The translations under genes and the position numbers were made by a program. A stretch of DNA of 64,000 nt from Streptomyces mirabilis (GTDB lineage: Bacteria; Actinomycetota; Actinomycetes; Streptomycetales; Streptomycetaceae), in the NCBI RefSeq assembly GCF_039503195.1, contig NZ_JBCJKP010000001.1, positions 9,424,001 to 9,488,000 on the forward strand. Direction: 5' to 3'. This document shows positions 35,226-42,983 of this stretch, one piece after another; position 1 is the first letter of the stretch, and the number at the start of each line of letters is the position of its first letter. Below the pieces are notes generated by a model. It ran no database searches and was not told where the DNA came from. It was given only the letters and a program-made list of their open reading frames with translations.

Positions 35226-36991
35226 ACTGTCTCCCTGATCCGGGACACCCGTCCCTGGTTCAACCGAACGATGTCGTCGGCGATTTCGAGCAGTGCCGGG
35301 CTGTGTGTCGTGAGCAGCACGGTGCGGCTGCGCGAAAGTGTCCGAATGGCGGCGATGACGCGGGCCTCGCCGTCCGGGTCCAGATGGGCCGTGGGTTCGT
35401 CCAGGCACAGCAGTGGCGTGTCGCGGAGCAGCGCGCGGACCAGTACCAGCTGCTGCATCTGTCCGGAGGACAGTCCCCAGCCGCGCTCCCCGACTCGGGT
35501 CGCCAGGCCCTGGGGGAGTGCGGCCAGTAGGTCCTCGAAGCCCAGTGCCGCGAATGCCGCGGTCAGTTGCTCGTCGTCGGCGTAACGGCGGGCCAGCAGC
35601 AAGTTGTCGCGGAGCGTTCCCGGGAGGAGGTAGGAGGGCTGGCCGGCCCACGCTGTCAGAGCGGGTGAGGCGGGCAGGACTTCGGAACCGGTGGTGTGCA
35701 GGCACCGCCCGTGGTCCGGTTCGCGCAGGCCTGCCGCAACGGAGAGCAGGGTGGTCTTGCCGGCGCCGCTGGGCCCGCCGATGGCCACGATCGAACCCGG
35801 CCGAACAGTCAGGGTGACGCTGTCCAGGGCCGCTTCGTCGCGACCCGGGTATCGAACCCCGACGTCGTCCAGGATCACACCGGCCGGACCCGGCCGACTC
35901 GGACGGTGCGAGGCGGGTACTCGCGCCGGGGGACCGTCGACCGCCGCGGCCGGAGCGTGGTCGACGATCTCCGAGAGCAGCTCGGCCGCCGCGGCCGCCT
36001 CGGCACGGGCGTGGTAGCCGCGGGCGAGTTCCCGGGCGGGGGCGAAGTACGGCGGTGTCAGGACGAGCACGAACAGCGCGGTGCCCAGACTCATGCTGGA
36101 CGGGACCACCGGCAGGTCGAGGTAGCCGAGCAGGGCGAGCCCGCAGTACGTCGCGACGACAGCCATGGCCACCGTGATGAGGAGCTCGATCCAGGCGGTC
36201 GAAAGGAAGGCCACCCGCAGTACGGTCTGGGTGCGCCCGGCCAGTTCCCTGTCGGCTGCTTCGGTTGCCCGTACCGCTTCCTCGCCGGCCCCGAGGCCGA
36301 CAAGTGTGGGCAGTCCGCGCAGTTGGTCCAGCAGGTGGGTGCTCAGCGTCCGGGTTGCGGTGAGCTGGGCGTGCACGGCGGCGCGGGTGCCCAGGCCGAT
36401 CACCTTCAGGTTGAACGGCAAAAGCGGGGTCGCCAGCACCAGCATCAGCGCCACGGCCCAACTGCCGGCCGTGACGGCGGCCAGGACGATGCCGCTGCCC
36501 AGCAGCATCGCCCGCCGGGCGGGGACGTACGTCGTCAACCACTGGTTCAGCCTGCCCACCTCGCTGTCGAGCGCCTCACCGAGAGCGGCGTCGGACATCT
36601 CCGCGCCGGGCACGCCGACTGCCGGAAGGGCGCCCAGGAGAAGGCGGGCACGCAGGTGGTCCTGGACGGCGGCCGCTCCCTCGTCGGCGACCCGGTCGGC
36701 CGCCGCCAGCAGGACCGCGCGCAGCAGCAGACCCGCGGCGACCAGCGCCGTACCGGAGAGCACCGGAGCCAGGGCAACGCCCCCGTGCGGGGCGCGCAGG
36801 GCGGCCTGGGCCGCCCTGCCCAGCCCAGCGGCCCACAGGACATGGCCCGCGGCCGCGAGTCCCCGCAGTGTGCCGGCTCGCCGGAACGCCGGTTCGCCGG
36901 CTGCTGCCCATGCGGTCAGCAGCCCGGCTGTCCGCTGCTGACCTTCGTCGTCCCGGCCGAGCCGGGCGAGCTGGTCGGGGATGTCGGTCAC
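35222..36991 (-). CDS. cydD: Thiol reductant ABC exporter subunit CydD
   Basis: A 589-residue partner of CydC with the same plan: membrane domain, then Walker A AIGGPSGAGKTTLL, a shortened signature LSSGQMQQLVLVRALLRD and Walker B LLCLDEPTAHLD. GTG 36991 overlaps the cydB stop by 4 bp. The pair is split here; some actinobacteria fuse cydC and cydD into one gene. Function follows from context: assembly of the bd oxidase encoded upstream. Confidence 0.9.
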   Translation of the reverse strand: MTDIPDQLARLGRDDEGQQRTAGLLTAWAAAGEPAFRRAGTLRGLAAAGHVLWAAGLGRAAQAALRAPHGGVALAPVLSGTALVAAGLLLRAVLLAAADRVADEGAAAVQDHLRARLLLGALPAVGVPGAEMSDAALGEALDSEVGRLNQWLTTYVPARRAMLLGSGIVLAAVTAGSWAVALMLVLATPLLPFNLKVIGLGTRAAVHAQLTATRTLSTHLLDQLRGLPTLVGLGAGEEAVRATEAADRELAGRTQTVLRVAFLSTAWIELLITVAMAVVATYCGLALLGYLDLPVVPSSMSLGTALFVLVLTPPYFAPARELARGYHARAEAAAAAELLSEIVDHAPAAAVDGPPARVPASHRPSRPGPAGVILDDVGVRYPGRDEAALDSVTLTVRPGSIVAIGGPSGAGKTTLLSVAAGLREPDHGRCLHTTGSEVLPASPALTAWAGQPSYLLPGTLRDNLLLARRYADDEQLTAAFAALGFEDLLAALPQGLATRVGERGWGLSSGQMQQLVLVRALLRDTPLLCLDEPTAHLDPDGEARVIAAIRTLSRSRTVLLTTHSPALLEIADDIVRLNQGRVSRIRETV

Positions 36992-38265
36992 TTCTCGGCT
37001 GCCTGGAGGTTGAAATCACCTGCGGCTGCGGAGCGGCGGTCGGACCGGATCCAGAGGGCGAGTGCGGTGACGGAGAAGACGGCGACACCGGCTGGGTCGA
37101 TCCAGGCGCGCACGCCACCGAAGATGTCCTGGGAGACGGCGGCCACCGCGACGGCCAGGAGGGTCAGAAGCACGCGCCGGACGACGACGGCCGCCCACGG
37201 ACCGTCTTCCGTGGCCGACGCCACCGCCGTGGGCCGCTCCGCGGCAGTCGTGCTGTCGGACGGGACCGCCGCTTCGGTGCCGGCCGTTGGCTGGGCGAAC
37301 TTCCCGCGGAAGACCCACCACGCGTAGATGTTGTAGGTGAGGACGACCGGCATGCACCCGCCCACCCCGATGAGCAGGAACAGCTGTGAACCGTGCGGGC
37401 TGGCCGCGGCGTGCACGGTCAGGCCGGGCGGGACGACGACGGGTGCGGTGGCGGCGACGATCGCGAGCAGCCCTGCGGCCTCCGTACCGGCCACGGCGAC
37501 GAACGGACGCCAGTCCGGCCGGCGGCCGAAGCCGTACCAGGCGATCGAGGCACAGACCACCGCCACCGCCACCGCGAGCCCGAACAGGGTCGCGCGGAGC
37601 GGCTGGTCGAAGCGCAGATGCTGCGGGTCGGCGACGCGGAGCCCGAATCCCAGGACCAGGCCGGCCGCCGCGACCGCCACGAGCAGCGGCCGGCCCAGGC
37701 GGCCCGCGCGGTCGTGGGCGGTGCCCGTGGTCTTGTCCTGCAGCCATGCGGCACCTGCCAGCAGGTAGACGGCCACCAGCCCCAGGGCGCACAGCATGCT
37801 GTAGGGCGTCAGCCAGTCCCGGGTGCCCCCGGTGAACACCCCGCCGCGGTGGGGCAGTCCAGACAGGACGCCTCCGGCCACGAGGCCCTGGCACACAGTG
37901 GCCACCAGGGACGAGATTCCGAAGACGAGGCCCCAGCCGCGCCGATAGTCGGGGGCGGCGCTCTGCAGCTCTATGGCCGTGCCGCGCAGCACGATCGCCA
38001 GCAGCATGACCACGAGCGGCAGGTAGACGCCCGGCAGCACGGTGGCGTAGACACCGGGCAGGCCCGCCCACAGAGCCACGCCCGCCAGGATGATCCAGCT
38101 CTCGTTGGCGTCCCAGGCGGTCGCGATCAGTTCGTTGTACTCCTTGCGCCGCTGGTCGCTGCGGTCGAACAGGCTCAGGATGCCGATGCCCAGGTCGTAA
38201 CCGTCGAGCAGCACATAGGCGCCGAGTGCGAGCAGGACCAAGCCGTATGACGCGTACTCAAGCAT
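36988..38265 (-). CDS. cydB: Cytochrome bd ubiquinol oxidase subunit II (CydB)
   Basis: A 425-residue multi-spanning protein beginning MLEYASYGLVLLALGAYVLLDGYDLGIGIL (the CydB signature with the D-G-Y-D-L-G motif), followed by NELIATAWDANESWIILAGVALWAGLPGVYATVL. It pairs with CydA in the O2 reductase. It overlaps cydA by 8 bp and cydD by 4 bp. The C-terminal ~50 residues are less conserved. Confidence 0.92.
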   Translation of the reverse strand: MLEYASYGLVLLALGAYVLLDGYDLGIGILSLFDRSDQRRKEYNELIATAWDANESWIILAGVALWAGLPGVYATVLPGVYLPLVVMLLAIVLRGTAIELQSAAPDYRRGWGLVFGISSLVATVCQGLVAGGVLSGLPHRGGVFTGGTRDWLTPYSMLCALGLVAVYLLAGAAWLQDKTTGTAHDRAGRLGRPLLVAVAAAGLVLGFGLRVADPQHLRFDQPLRATLFGLAVAVAVVCASIAWYGFGRRPDWRPFVAVAGTEAAGLLAIVAATAPVVVPPGLTVHAAASPHGSQLFLLIGVGGCMPVVLTYNIYAWWVFRGKFAQPTAGTEAAVPSDSTTAAERPTAVASATEDGPWAAVVVRRVLLTLLAVAVAAVSQDIFGGVRAWIDPAGVAVFSVTALALWIRSDRRSAAAGDFNLQAAEK

Positions 38266-39622
38266 GGCTGACCTCCGGGGGGTGGACAGTGGTGTCGGCG
38301 TCGGTCACCAGGTGCTCGGGGCCGGTCCGCACCGTGCGGACGATGGAGCGGATCCACAGCCCGAGCAGGAGCGCGTAGACGGTGACGAAGCCGATGAGGC
38401 TCGCGAGCGCCGCGCCGAGGGAGAGGTGCGAAACGGCTTCACTGGTCCGGATCAGGCCGTAGACGACCCAGGGCTGCCGGCCCGTCTCCGCGGTGATCCA
38501 GCCGCCGCTGATGGCCACGACACCGGCGGGGGCCATCCAGACCATCAGCCGGAGAAACCGCCGGGCCGTGTACAGCCTGCCGCGCAGCCGCAACACCAGC
38601 CCGGCGAAGGCCATGCCGAACATCGCCAGCGCGGTGAAGTACATCGCCCGGAAGCCGTAGAAGGCGGACCACATGTTGGGGCGGTCGTCCTTCGGTGTCT
38701 GCAGCAGTCCGGGGACTTCCGCCTTTCCGGACAGGTCCTTGCCGATGACGGCGCCCAGGTGCGGTATCTCGACATGGACCTTGTTCTCGCCCTTGTCCGT
38801 GTCGGGCACCACGAGCAGGTTGTAGCCGTTGTTGTCGGTCTTCCAGTTGCCCTCGAAGGCTTCGAGTTTCGCGGGCTGGTGTGCACCCATGAACGCGGCG
38901 GTGGCATCGCCCACGTACAGCTGTACGGGCATCAGGACCGCCAGCACCCCGAGAGCGATCGACAGCGTGCGACGCGCGAAGGGCAGCGCTCGCCGCTTGA
39001 CCAGGTACCAGGCGGCGATCCCGCCGATGAACCAACCGGCACTGATCAGTACCGCCAACAGAATGTGCGGGTACCGGTAGGAGAACGCCGGGTTGAACAA
39101 CACATGCCACCAGTTGCTCGCCCGGAACTGGCCGTTGACCTCGGTGAACCCCACGGGGTCCTGCATCCAGCTGTTGGCGGAGAGGATCCACGTCGTGGAC
39201 AGCAGCGTGCCGACGACGAGCATCCAGCAGGCCAACGCCATGGTCCGGGGACGCACCCGGCCGTCGCCGTACAGCATGATGCCGATGAACCCGGCCTCCA
39301 GGAAGAAGGCCGTGATGACCTCCATTCCGATCGTGACACCGAGGATCGGGCCGACCGCGTGAGCGTAGCTTCCCCAGTTGAGACCGAATTCGAAGGTCAT
39401 GACGGTTCCGGCGACTACTCCGAGGCCGAATCCGACGGCGAATATCTTCTTCCAGAAGCGGAATATCTGAAGGTACAGCGGATTTCCGGTCTTGAGGTGG
39501 GCCGTGTACATCACGGCCAGAAAGACGGAGAGTCCGACAGTCAGCGCGGGAAAGCTCATGTGAAAGACCGCGGTGATGGCGAACTGCCATCGCGAGATCT
39601 CCACCACTGCGGGCGAGGCCAC
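38258..39622 (-). CDS. cydA: Cytochrome bd ubiquinol oxidase subunit I (CydA)
   Basis: A 454-residue CydA. EISRWQFAITAVFHMSFPALTVGLS carries the heme b595 His; GLNWGSYAHAVGPILGVTIGMEVITAFFLEAGFIGIMLYG holds the conserved Glu pair; GWITAETGRQPWVVYG is the family signature near the quinol site. The enzyme oxidises quinol with very high O2 affinity and is used under microaerobic or NO stress. GTG 39622 has AGAGGAG 6 bp upstream. It heads cydABDC. Its promoter is one arm of a divergent two-site array; a Rex operator was not found. Confidence 0.92.
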   Translation of the reverse strand: MASPAVVEISRWQFAITAVFHMSFPALTVGLSVFLAVMYTAHLKTGNPLYLQIFRFWKKIFAVGFGLGVVAGTVMTFEFGLNWGSYAHAVGPILGVTIGMEVITAFFLEAGFIGIMLYGDGRVRPRTMALACWMLVVGTLLSTTWILSANSWMQDPVGFTEVNGQFRASNWWHVLFNPAFSYRYPHILLAVLISAGWFIGGIAAWYLVKRRALPFARRTLSIALGVLAVLMPVQLYVGDATAAFMGAHQPAKLEAFEGNWKTDNNGYNLLVVPDTDKGENKVHVEIPHLGAVIGKDLSGKAEVPGLLQTPKDDRPNMWSAFYGFRAMYFTALAMFGMAFAGLVLRLRGRLYTARRFLRLMVWMAPAGVVAISGGWITAETGRQPWVVYGLIRTSEAVSHLSLGAALASLIGFVTVYALLLGLWIRSIVRTVRTGPEHLVTDADTTVHPPEVSHA

Positions 39623-39812
39623 GGGGTCTCCTCTGGTCGATTCGGGTCGGTCCGGCAGCCCTGGCGGAATTGCCTACGAGGTTGGGCCCTCCGGCGGTGA
39701 CACCACGACAGGCGCGAGGCCCCGTGGGCGTGAACGACGACCGAACTCCTCCGCTAGTAGCGGCTTGTAGCGGTCGGCATTTCGTCCCGGCGTTTCCCCG
39801 GCTTCCGAGGCC

Positions 39813-39877
39813 ACCGTAGGGCCGGCCGGTGGACACCCTTTGCCCCTGTGCGCATCGCTCGTGTCCCCGCAGCGCAC
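39813..39877 (-). promoter_or_regulatory. Promoter D-minus of the shared 14-mer regulon (cydABDC)
   Basis: Minus strand: distal GTGCGCTGCGGGGA (complement 39864-39877), proximal ATGCGCACAGGGGC (complement 39842-39855, weak), 22 bp apart, TACGGT (complement 39813-39818) 37 bp after the proximal start. Leader to cydA would be ~180 nt. Confidence 0.5.
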
Positions 39878-39901
39878 TTCGCGGGACGCAGCGCGGCCGC
39901 A

Positions 39902-39966
39902 GTTCGCTTCCGGACCGAAGACAGTGCACCGCCGGGCAACAGGGGTACGCCGGAGCGCCCTACGGT
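39902..39966 (+). promoter_or_regulatory. Promoter D-plus of the shared 14-mer regulon (MFS gene)
   Basis: Distal GTTCGCTTCCGGAC (39902-39915), proximal GTGCACCGCCGGGC (39924-39937), 22 bp apart, TACGGT at 39961-39966, 37 bp after the proximal start. Expected transcription start about 39973. Confidence 0.6.
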
Positions 39967-40046
39967 GAGCACCGGCTATGCCCCCACGGCGCCTGAGACA
40001 TTGCCGGATGCGAGGCGCCCGCGTCCTCGATCCGGTATGGACCAGC

Positions 40047-41735
40047 ATGAGTACTGCACCGTCACCGAAAGACCGTCCTGAGCCGGATTCTCCCTGGGCC
40101 CCGCTCGCGGCGCGCGTCTTCCGCGCGCTGTGGATAGCGCAACTGGTTTCCAACATCGGCAGTTGGATGCAGACGGTGGGCGCCCAGTGGCTGCTGGTCG
40201 GGCACGGCGCTGCGCTGGTAACGCTCGTCCAGACCGCCTCCAGTCTCCCCGTTGTGCTGCTGGCCCTGCCCTCGGGCGTGCTGGCAGACCGCTACGACCG
40301 TCGTACGGTGCTGCTGGTCGCCCAGTTCGCCATGCTCGCCGTCTCCACCGCGCTGACCGTCCTGGCGTTCGCGGACGCGCTCACCCCGGAGCTGCTGCTC
40401 GGCCTCACCTTCCTGTTGGGATGCGGCACCGCGCTGATGGGCCCGGCCTGGCAGGCGATCCAGCCGGAGCTCGTGGAGCGCCGCCAGTTGGGACAGGCGG
40501 CCGCGCTCGGCGCCGTGAACATGAATCTGGCACGCGCCGTCGGTCCGGCACTCGGCGGAGCGGTGGTCGCGGCGGCGGGCGCGGGCTGGGTATTCGCCTT
40601 CAACGCCGCGTCCTACCTCGGTATCGCAGCCGTTCTCACGCTGTGGCGGCGGCCCCGGACCCTAGTGCCCACGGCTCAGGGCGAGAAGCTCCTGACGGCT
40701 CTGCACGCGGGCCGTCGCTACGTGTGGTACGCGCCCGGAGTCCGCCGAGTCCTGCTGCGTACGCTGCTGTTCATACCCGGCGGCGCCGCGCTGTGGTCAC
40801 TGCTTCCCCTGGTCGCGAGCCGTTCCCTGGGCCTGGGCTCGGGAGGGTACGGGCTGCTGCTCGGCGCGGTCGGTGCCGGAGCCGTCGGCGGGGCCTTCGT
40901 ACTGCCTGCCGTCCGCCGCGCTCTCGGCGCCAACGGCACTCTGGCCGCGGGGGCCCTCGTCTTCGCCGCCGTGCTCGCGGTGCTGGCCACCACCCGGCTC
41001 CCCTGGCTCGCGGTGGGCGCGCTACTGCCCGCCGGACTGGCCTGGATCGGCGTACTGTCCACCCTCAACACGGCCCTCCAGACGCGGCTGCCCGGCTGGG
41101 TCAGGGCCCGGGGACTCGCCGTCTACCTCCTGGTCTTCCAGGGCGGGCAGGCACTGGCGGCACCCCTGTGGGGCGCGCTGGCCGATGGGCTGGGCCTGAC
41201 CGTCTCGCTCCTGGTCGGCAGCGGGCTGCTCGTGGCCGGCGCGGTGACCGTGCGCCGCTGGCCGCTGCACGGCACGGACGCCATCGATCCGACTCCGTCC
41301 GACCACTGGCCGGTTCCGCCCCTGCTGTTCGAGCCCGGACCCGCCGACGGCCCCGTGCTGGTCTCCGTCGCCTACCGGGTCGGCCCCGGGAACAGAGCCG
41401 CCTTCACCGACTGCATGGACAATGTGGCCCGCTCGCGCCGCCGCACGGGAGCCCTCACCTGGGGCCTCTACCAGGACGGCAACGATCCGGAGCGATTCAT
41501 CGAGAACTACCTGGTCGCCTCATGGGCGGAGCACCTCGCCCAGCACCACAGCCGGATCACGGCCACCGACCGCCGTCACGAAGAACGGGCCCGCCGCCTG
41601 CTCGTACCGGGCACCGTCCCGGAGGTGACCCATGCCTTCGATGCCGCCGAGGGTCCTGTCGTGCCCGAGACAGAGACTGGCGCCACCGCCGCCGACCAGG
41701 TCAAGCCCGACGCCCCGCTCGGCAACACGCCATAG
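40047..41735 (+). CDS. MFS transporter (DHA3/EntS-like) with a C-terminal monooxygenase-like domain
   Basis: A 562-residue protein. Residues ~20-410 form a 12-segment MFS transporter (VFRALWIAQLVSNIGSWMQTVGAQWLL ... GVLADRYDRRTVLL ... LPGWVRARGLAVYLLVFQGGQALAAPLWGALADG). The last ~110 residues are a separate domain (VSVAYRVGPGNRAAFTDCMDNVARSRRRTGALTWGLYQDGNDPERFIENYLVASWAEHLAQHHSRITATD), resembling ABM-type antibiotic-biosynthesis monooxygenases. ATG 40047 fits the domain start. Divergent from cydA on a shared promoter array. Exported substrate unknown. Confidence 0.85.
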   Translation: MSTAPSPKDRPEPDSPWAPLAARVFRALWIAQLVSNIGSWMQTVGAQWLLVGHGAALVTLVQTASSLPVVLLALPSGVLADRYDRRTVLLVAQFAMLAVSTALTVLAFADALTPELLLGLTFLLGCGTALMGPAWQAIQPELVERRQLGQAAALGAVNMNLARAVGPALGGAVVAAAGAGWVFAFNAASYLGIAAVLTLWRRPRTLVPTAQGEKLLTALHAGRRYVWYAPGVRRVLLRTLLFIPGGAALWSLLPLVASRSLGLGSGGYGLLLGAVGAGAVGGAFVLPAVRRALGANGTLAAGALVFAAVLAVLATTRLPWLAVGALLPAGLAWIGVLSTLNTALQTRLPGWVRARGLAVYLLVFQGGQALAAPLWGALADGLGLTVSLLVGSGLLVAGAVTVRRWPLHGTDAIDPTPSDHWPVPPLLFEPGPADGPVLVSVAYRVGPGNRAAFTDCMDNVARSRRRTGALTWGLYQDGNDPERFIENYLVASWAEHLAQHHSRITATDRRHEERARRLLVPGTVPEVTHAFDAAEGPVVPETETGATAADQVKPDAPLGNTP

Positions 41736-41775
41736 TGAACACCGGCGGTCTCAGAGGCCGAGCTCCAGGCGCATC

Positions 41776-42177
41776 TCAGTCCTGCCTGTCGGTGAGCTCG
41801 TCGAGGACACGGTCCAAGTCGACGTGAAGGCTCTCGGCCCCCGGGGGCACGAGTGAGACCGTCCGTCGCAGGAACGCGGCGACCGCGGACGCCGCGATGT
41901 CGACCTGCGCCACACCGGCGCCCGACCTCAACACAATGCGTACGGAGACGGGATGGCAGCGATGCGGGGGAATCACCAGCACGTCTCCGGTGCCGGTGGG
42001 CCGGTGCAGGCCTTCCGTGAGCAGCGAGCGGGCGAACACCCAGTCCACGGGTCTGGCCGCGGGCGCGCCGATGGAGAGTCGGACGGCGTAGGGGTCGCTC
42101 ATGTCGTAGTGCAGCTCCGCGGGCAGCGGCGTCGACAGCTCGTTCGGAACGCTCACGAGTACCGTCACCATGCACAT
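41776..42177 (-). CDS. SsgA-like sporulation/cell-division protein (SALP)
   Basis: A 133-residue protein of the SsgA/SsgB family, found only in sporulating actinomycetes. It has LPAELHYDMSDPYAVRLSIG, VDWVFARSLLTEGLHRPTGTGDVLVIP and a C-terminal VSLVPPGAESLHVDLDRVLDEL, all typical. SALPs position FtsZ during sporulation. ATG 42177 is chosen because the family aligns there; the frame is open upstream to 42258. No clear ribosome site. It follows a GNAT gene whose stop is at 42231, so both may be one transcript. Confidence 0.8.
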   Translation of the reverse strand: MCMVTVLVSVPNELSTPLPAELHYDMSDPYAVRLSIGAPAARPVDWVFARSLLTEGLHRPTGTGDVLVIPPHRCHPVSVRIVLRSGAGVAQVDIAASAVAAFLRRTVSLVPPGAESLHVDLDRVLDELTDRQD

Positions 42178-42230
42178 GACCGACGGAATGTCGAAATCGC
42201 CCGCCACGGCGGCGGCGCCGAAGCTGGCGG

Positions 42231-42572
42231 TCACCGCGTATGAACGGTCTCCAGCCACATCAGGACTTCTGGGGTCACGGGGTCGGCCAGGTCGGCGAAC
42301 TCGCCGTGCTTCTTGAGGAACTTCGCCACGTAGGGGCAGACCGGCACGATGCGTTTCCCGGCGGCGCGTGTGTCGGTCAGCGCCTGCTGGACGAGCAGCG
42401 AGGCCAGGCCCTGACCGGCGAAGGCGTCGTCGATCTCGGTGTGGTAGAAGACGCGCTGGTCATCGCGGTCAAGGTAGGCGGTGAGGCCGGCGGTTTCGCC
42501 GGCGACCAGGATTTCGTAGTGGTGTTTGGCGTCCACTCGCCGGACGGTCGGAGCGGCGGCGTGCTGTGTCAT
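42231..42572 (-). CDS. GNAT-like acetyltransferase (short)
   Basis: A 113-residue YjdJ-type GNAT protein. AGLTAYLDRDDQRVFYHTEIDDAFAGQGLASLLVQQALTDTRAAGKRIVPVCPYVAKFLKKHGEFADL matches the family in which a short GCN5 fold binds acetyl-CoA (GQGLASLL) and ends in CPYVAxFLKKHxE. ATG 42572 has an AGGG-type site. Substrate unknown; these often act on small molecules or proteins. Confidence 0.8.
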   Translation of the reverse strand: MTQHAAAPTVRRVDAKHHYEILVAGETAGLTAYLDRDDQRVFYHTEIDDAFAGQGLASLLVQQALTDTRAAGKRIVPVCPYVAKFLKKHGEFADLADPVTPEVLMWLETVHTR

Positions 42573-42663
42573 CTGGGGCCCTTCAGCGGCGCATCGGGTT
42601 CCTGCGCGACGAGTTGGTGGCATACGGAGGGGCAGGCGCGAGAAATCGGTCGCTGACGAGAGG

Positions 42664-42912
42664 CTAGCCGTGCAGATTCGGTGGCTCCTTCTCGAGGCCG
42701 AGATCACGGTCCACGTCGTAGCCGACCGGCCCCTCGGTCGGCGTGGGGTGCCCGATGTCGGAACCCAGGTCGAAGGCGGCCGTGCCGATGGCGTCGGCCA
42801 GCTCCTCTTCCTCGCGTCGGCTTTCGACCTGCTCGTGATGCCTGGCCAGCCGCTCCGCCAGATTCCGGATGTGCCCGTGCTGCGGATCCGAGTTCGATTC
42901 GTCCTTGCTCAT
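42664..42912 (-). CDS. Small acidic hypothetical protein
   Basis: An 82-residue very polar, acidic protein (EEEELADAIGTAAFDLGSDIGHPTPTEGPVGYDVDRDLGLEKEPPNLHG) with no membrane or secretion signal. ATG 42912 has an excellent AGGAGGAG 7 bp upstream, which supports it as a real gene. It lies 71 bp after poxB on the same strand, so they are likely co-transcribed. Family unknown. Confidence 0.65.
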   Translation of the reverse strand: MSKDESNSDPQHGHIRNLAERLARHHEQVESRREEEELADAIGTAAFDLGSDIGHPTPTEGPVGYDVDRDLGLEKEPPNLHG

Positions 42913-42983
42913 GGCAAGCTCCTCCTGCTGGTGCCCTGGCTCGGGACGGTTGCCGCTGCCCCTGCCGGACACACCTTCGTCGG

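Noticed and set aside
39623-40046. A Rex or DevR/DosR box upstream of cydA
   Set aside because: I looked for TTGTGAA-N-TTCACAA and for GGGACT-type palindromes and found only half-sites (for example GTGAAC near 39729).
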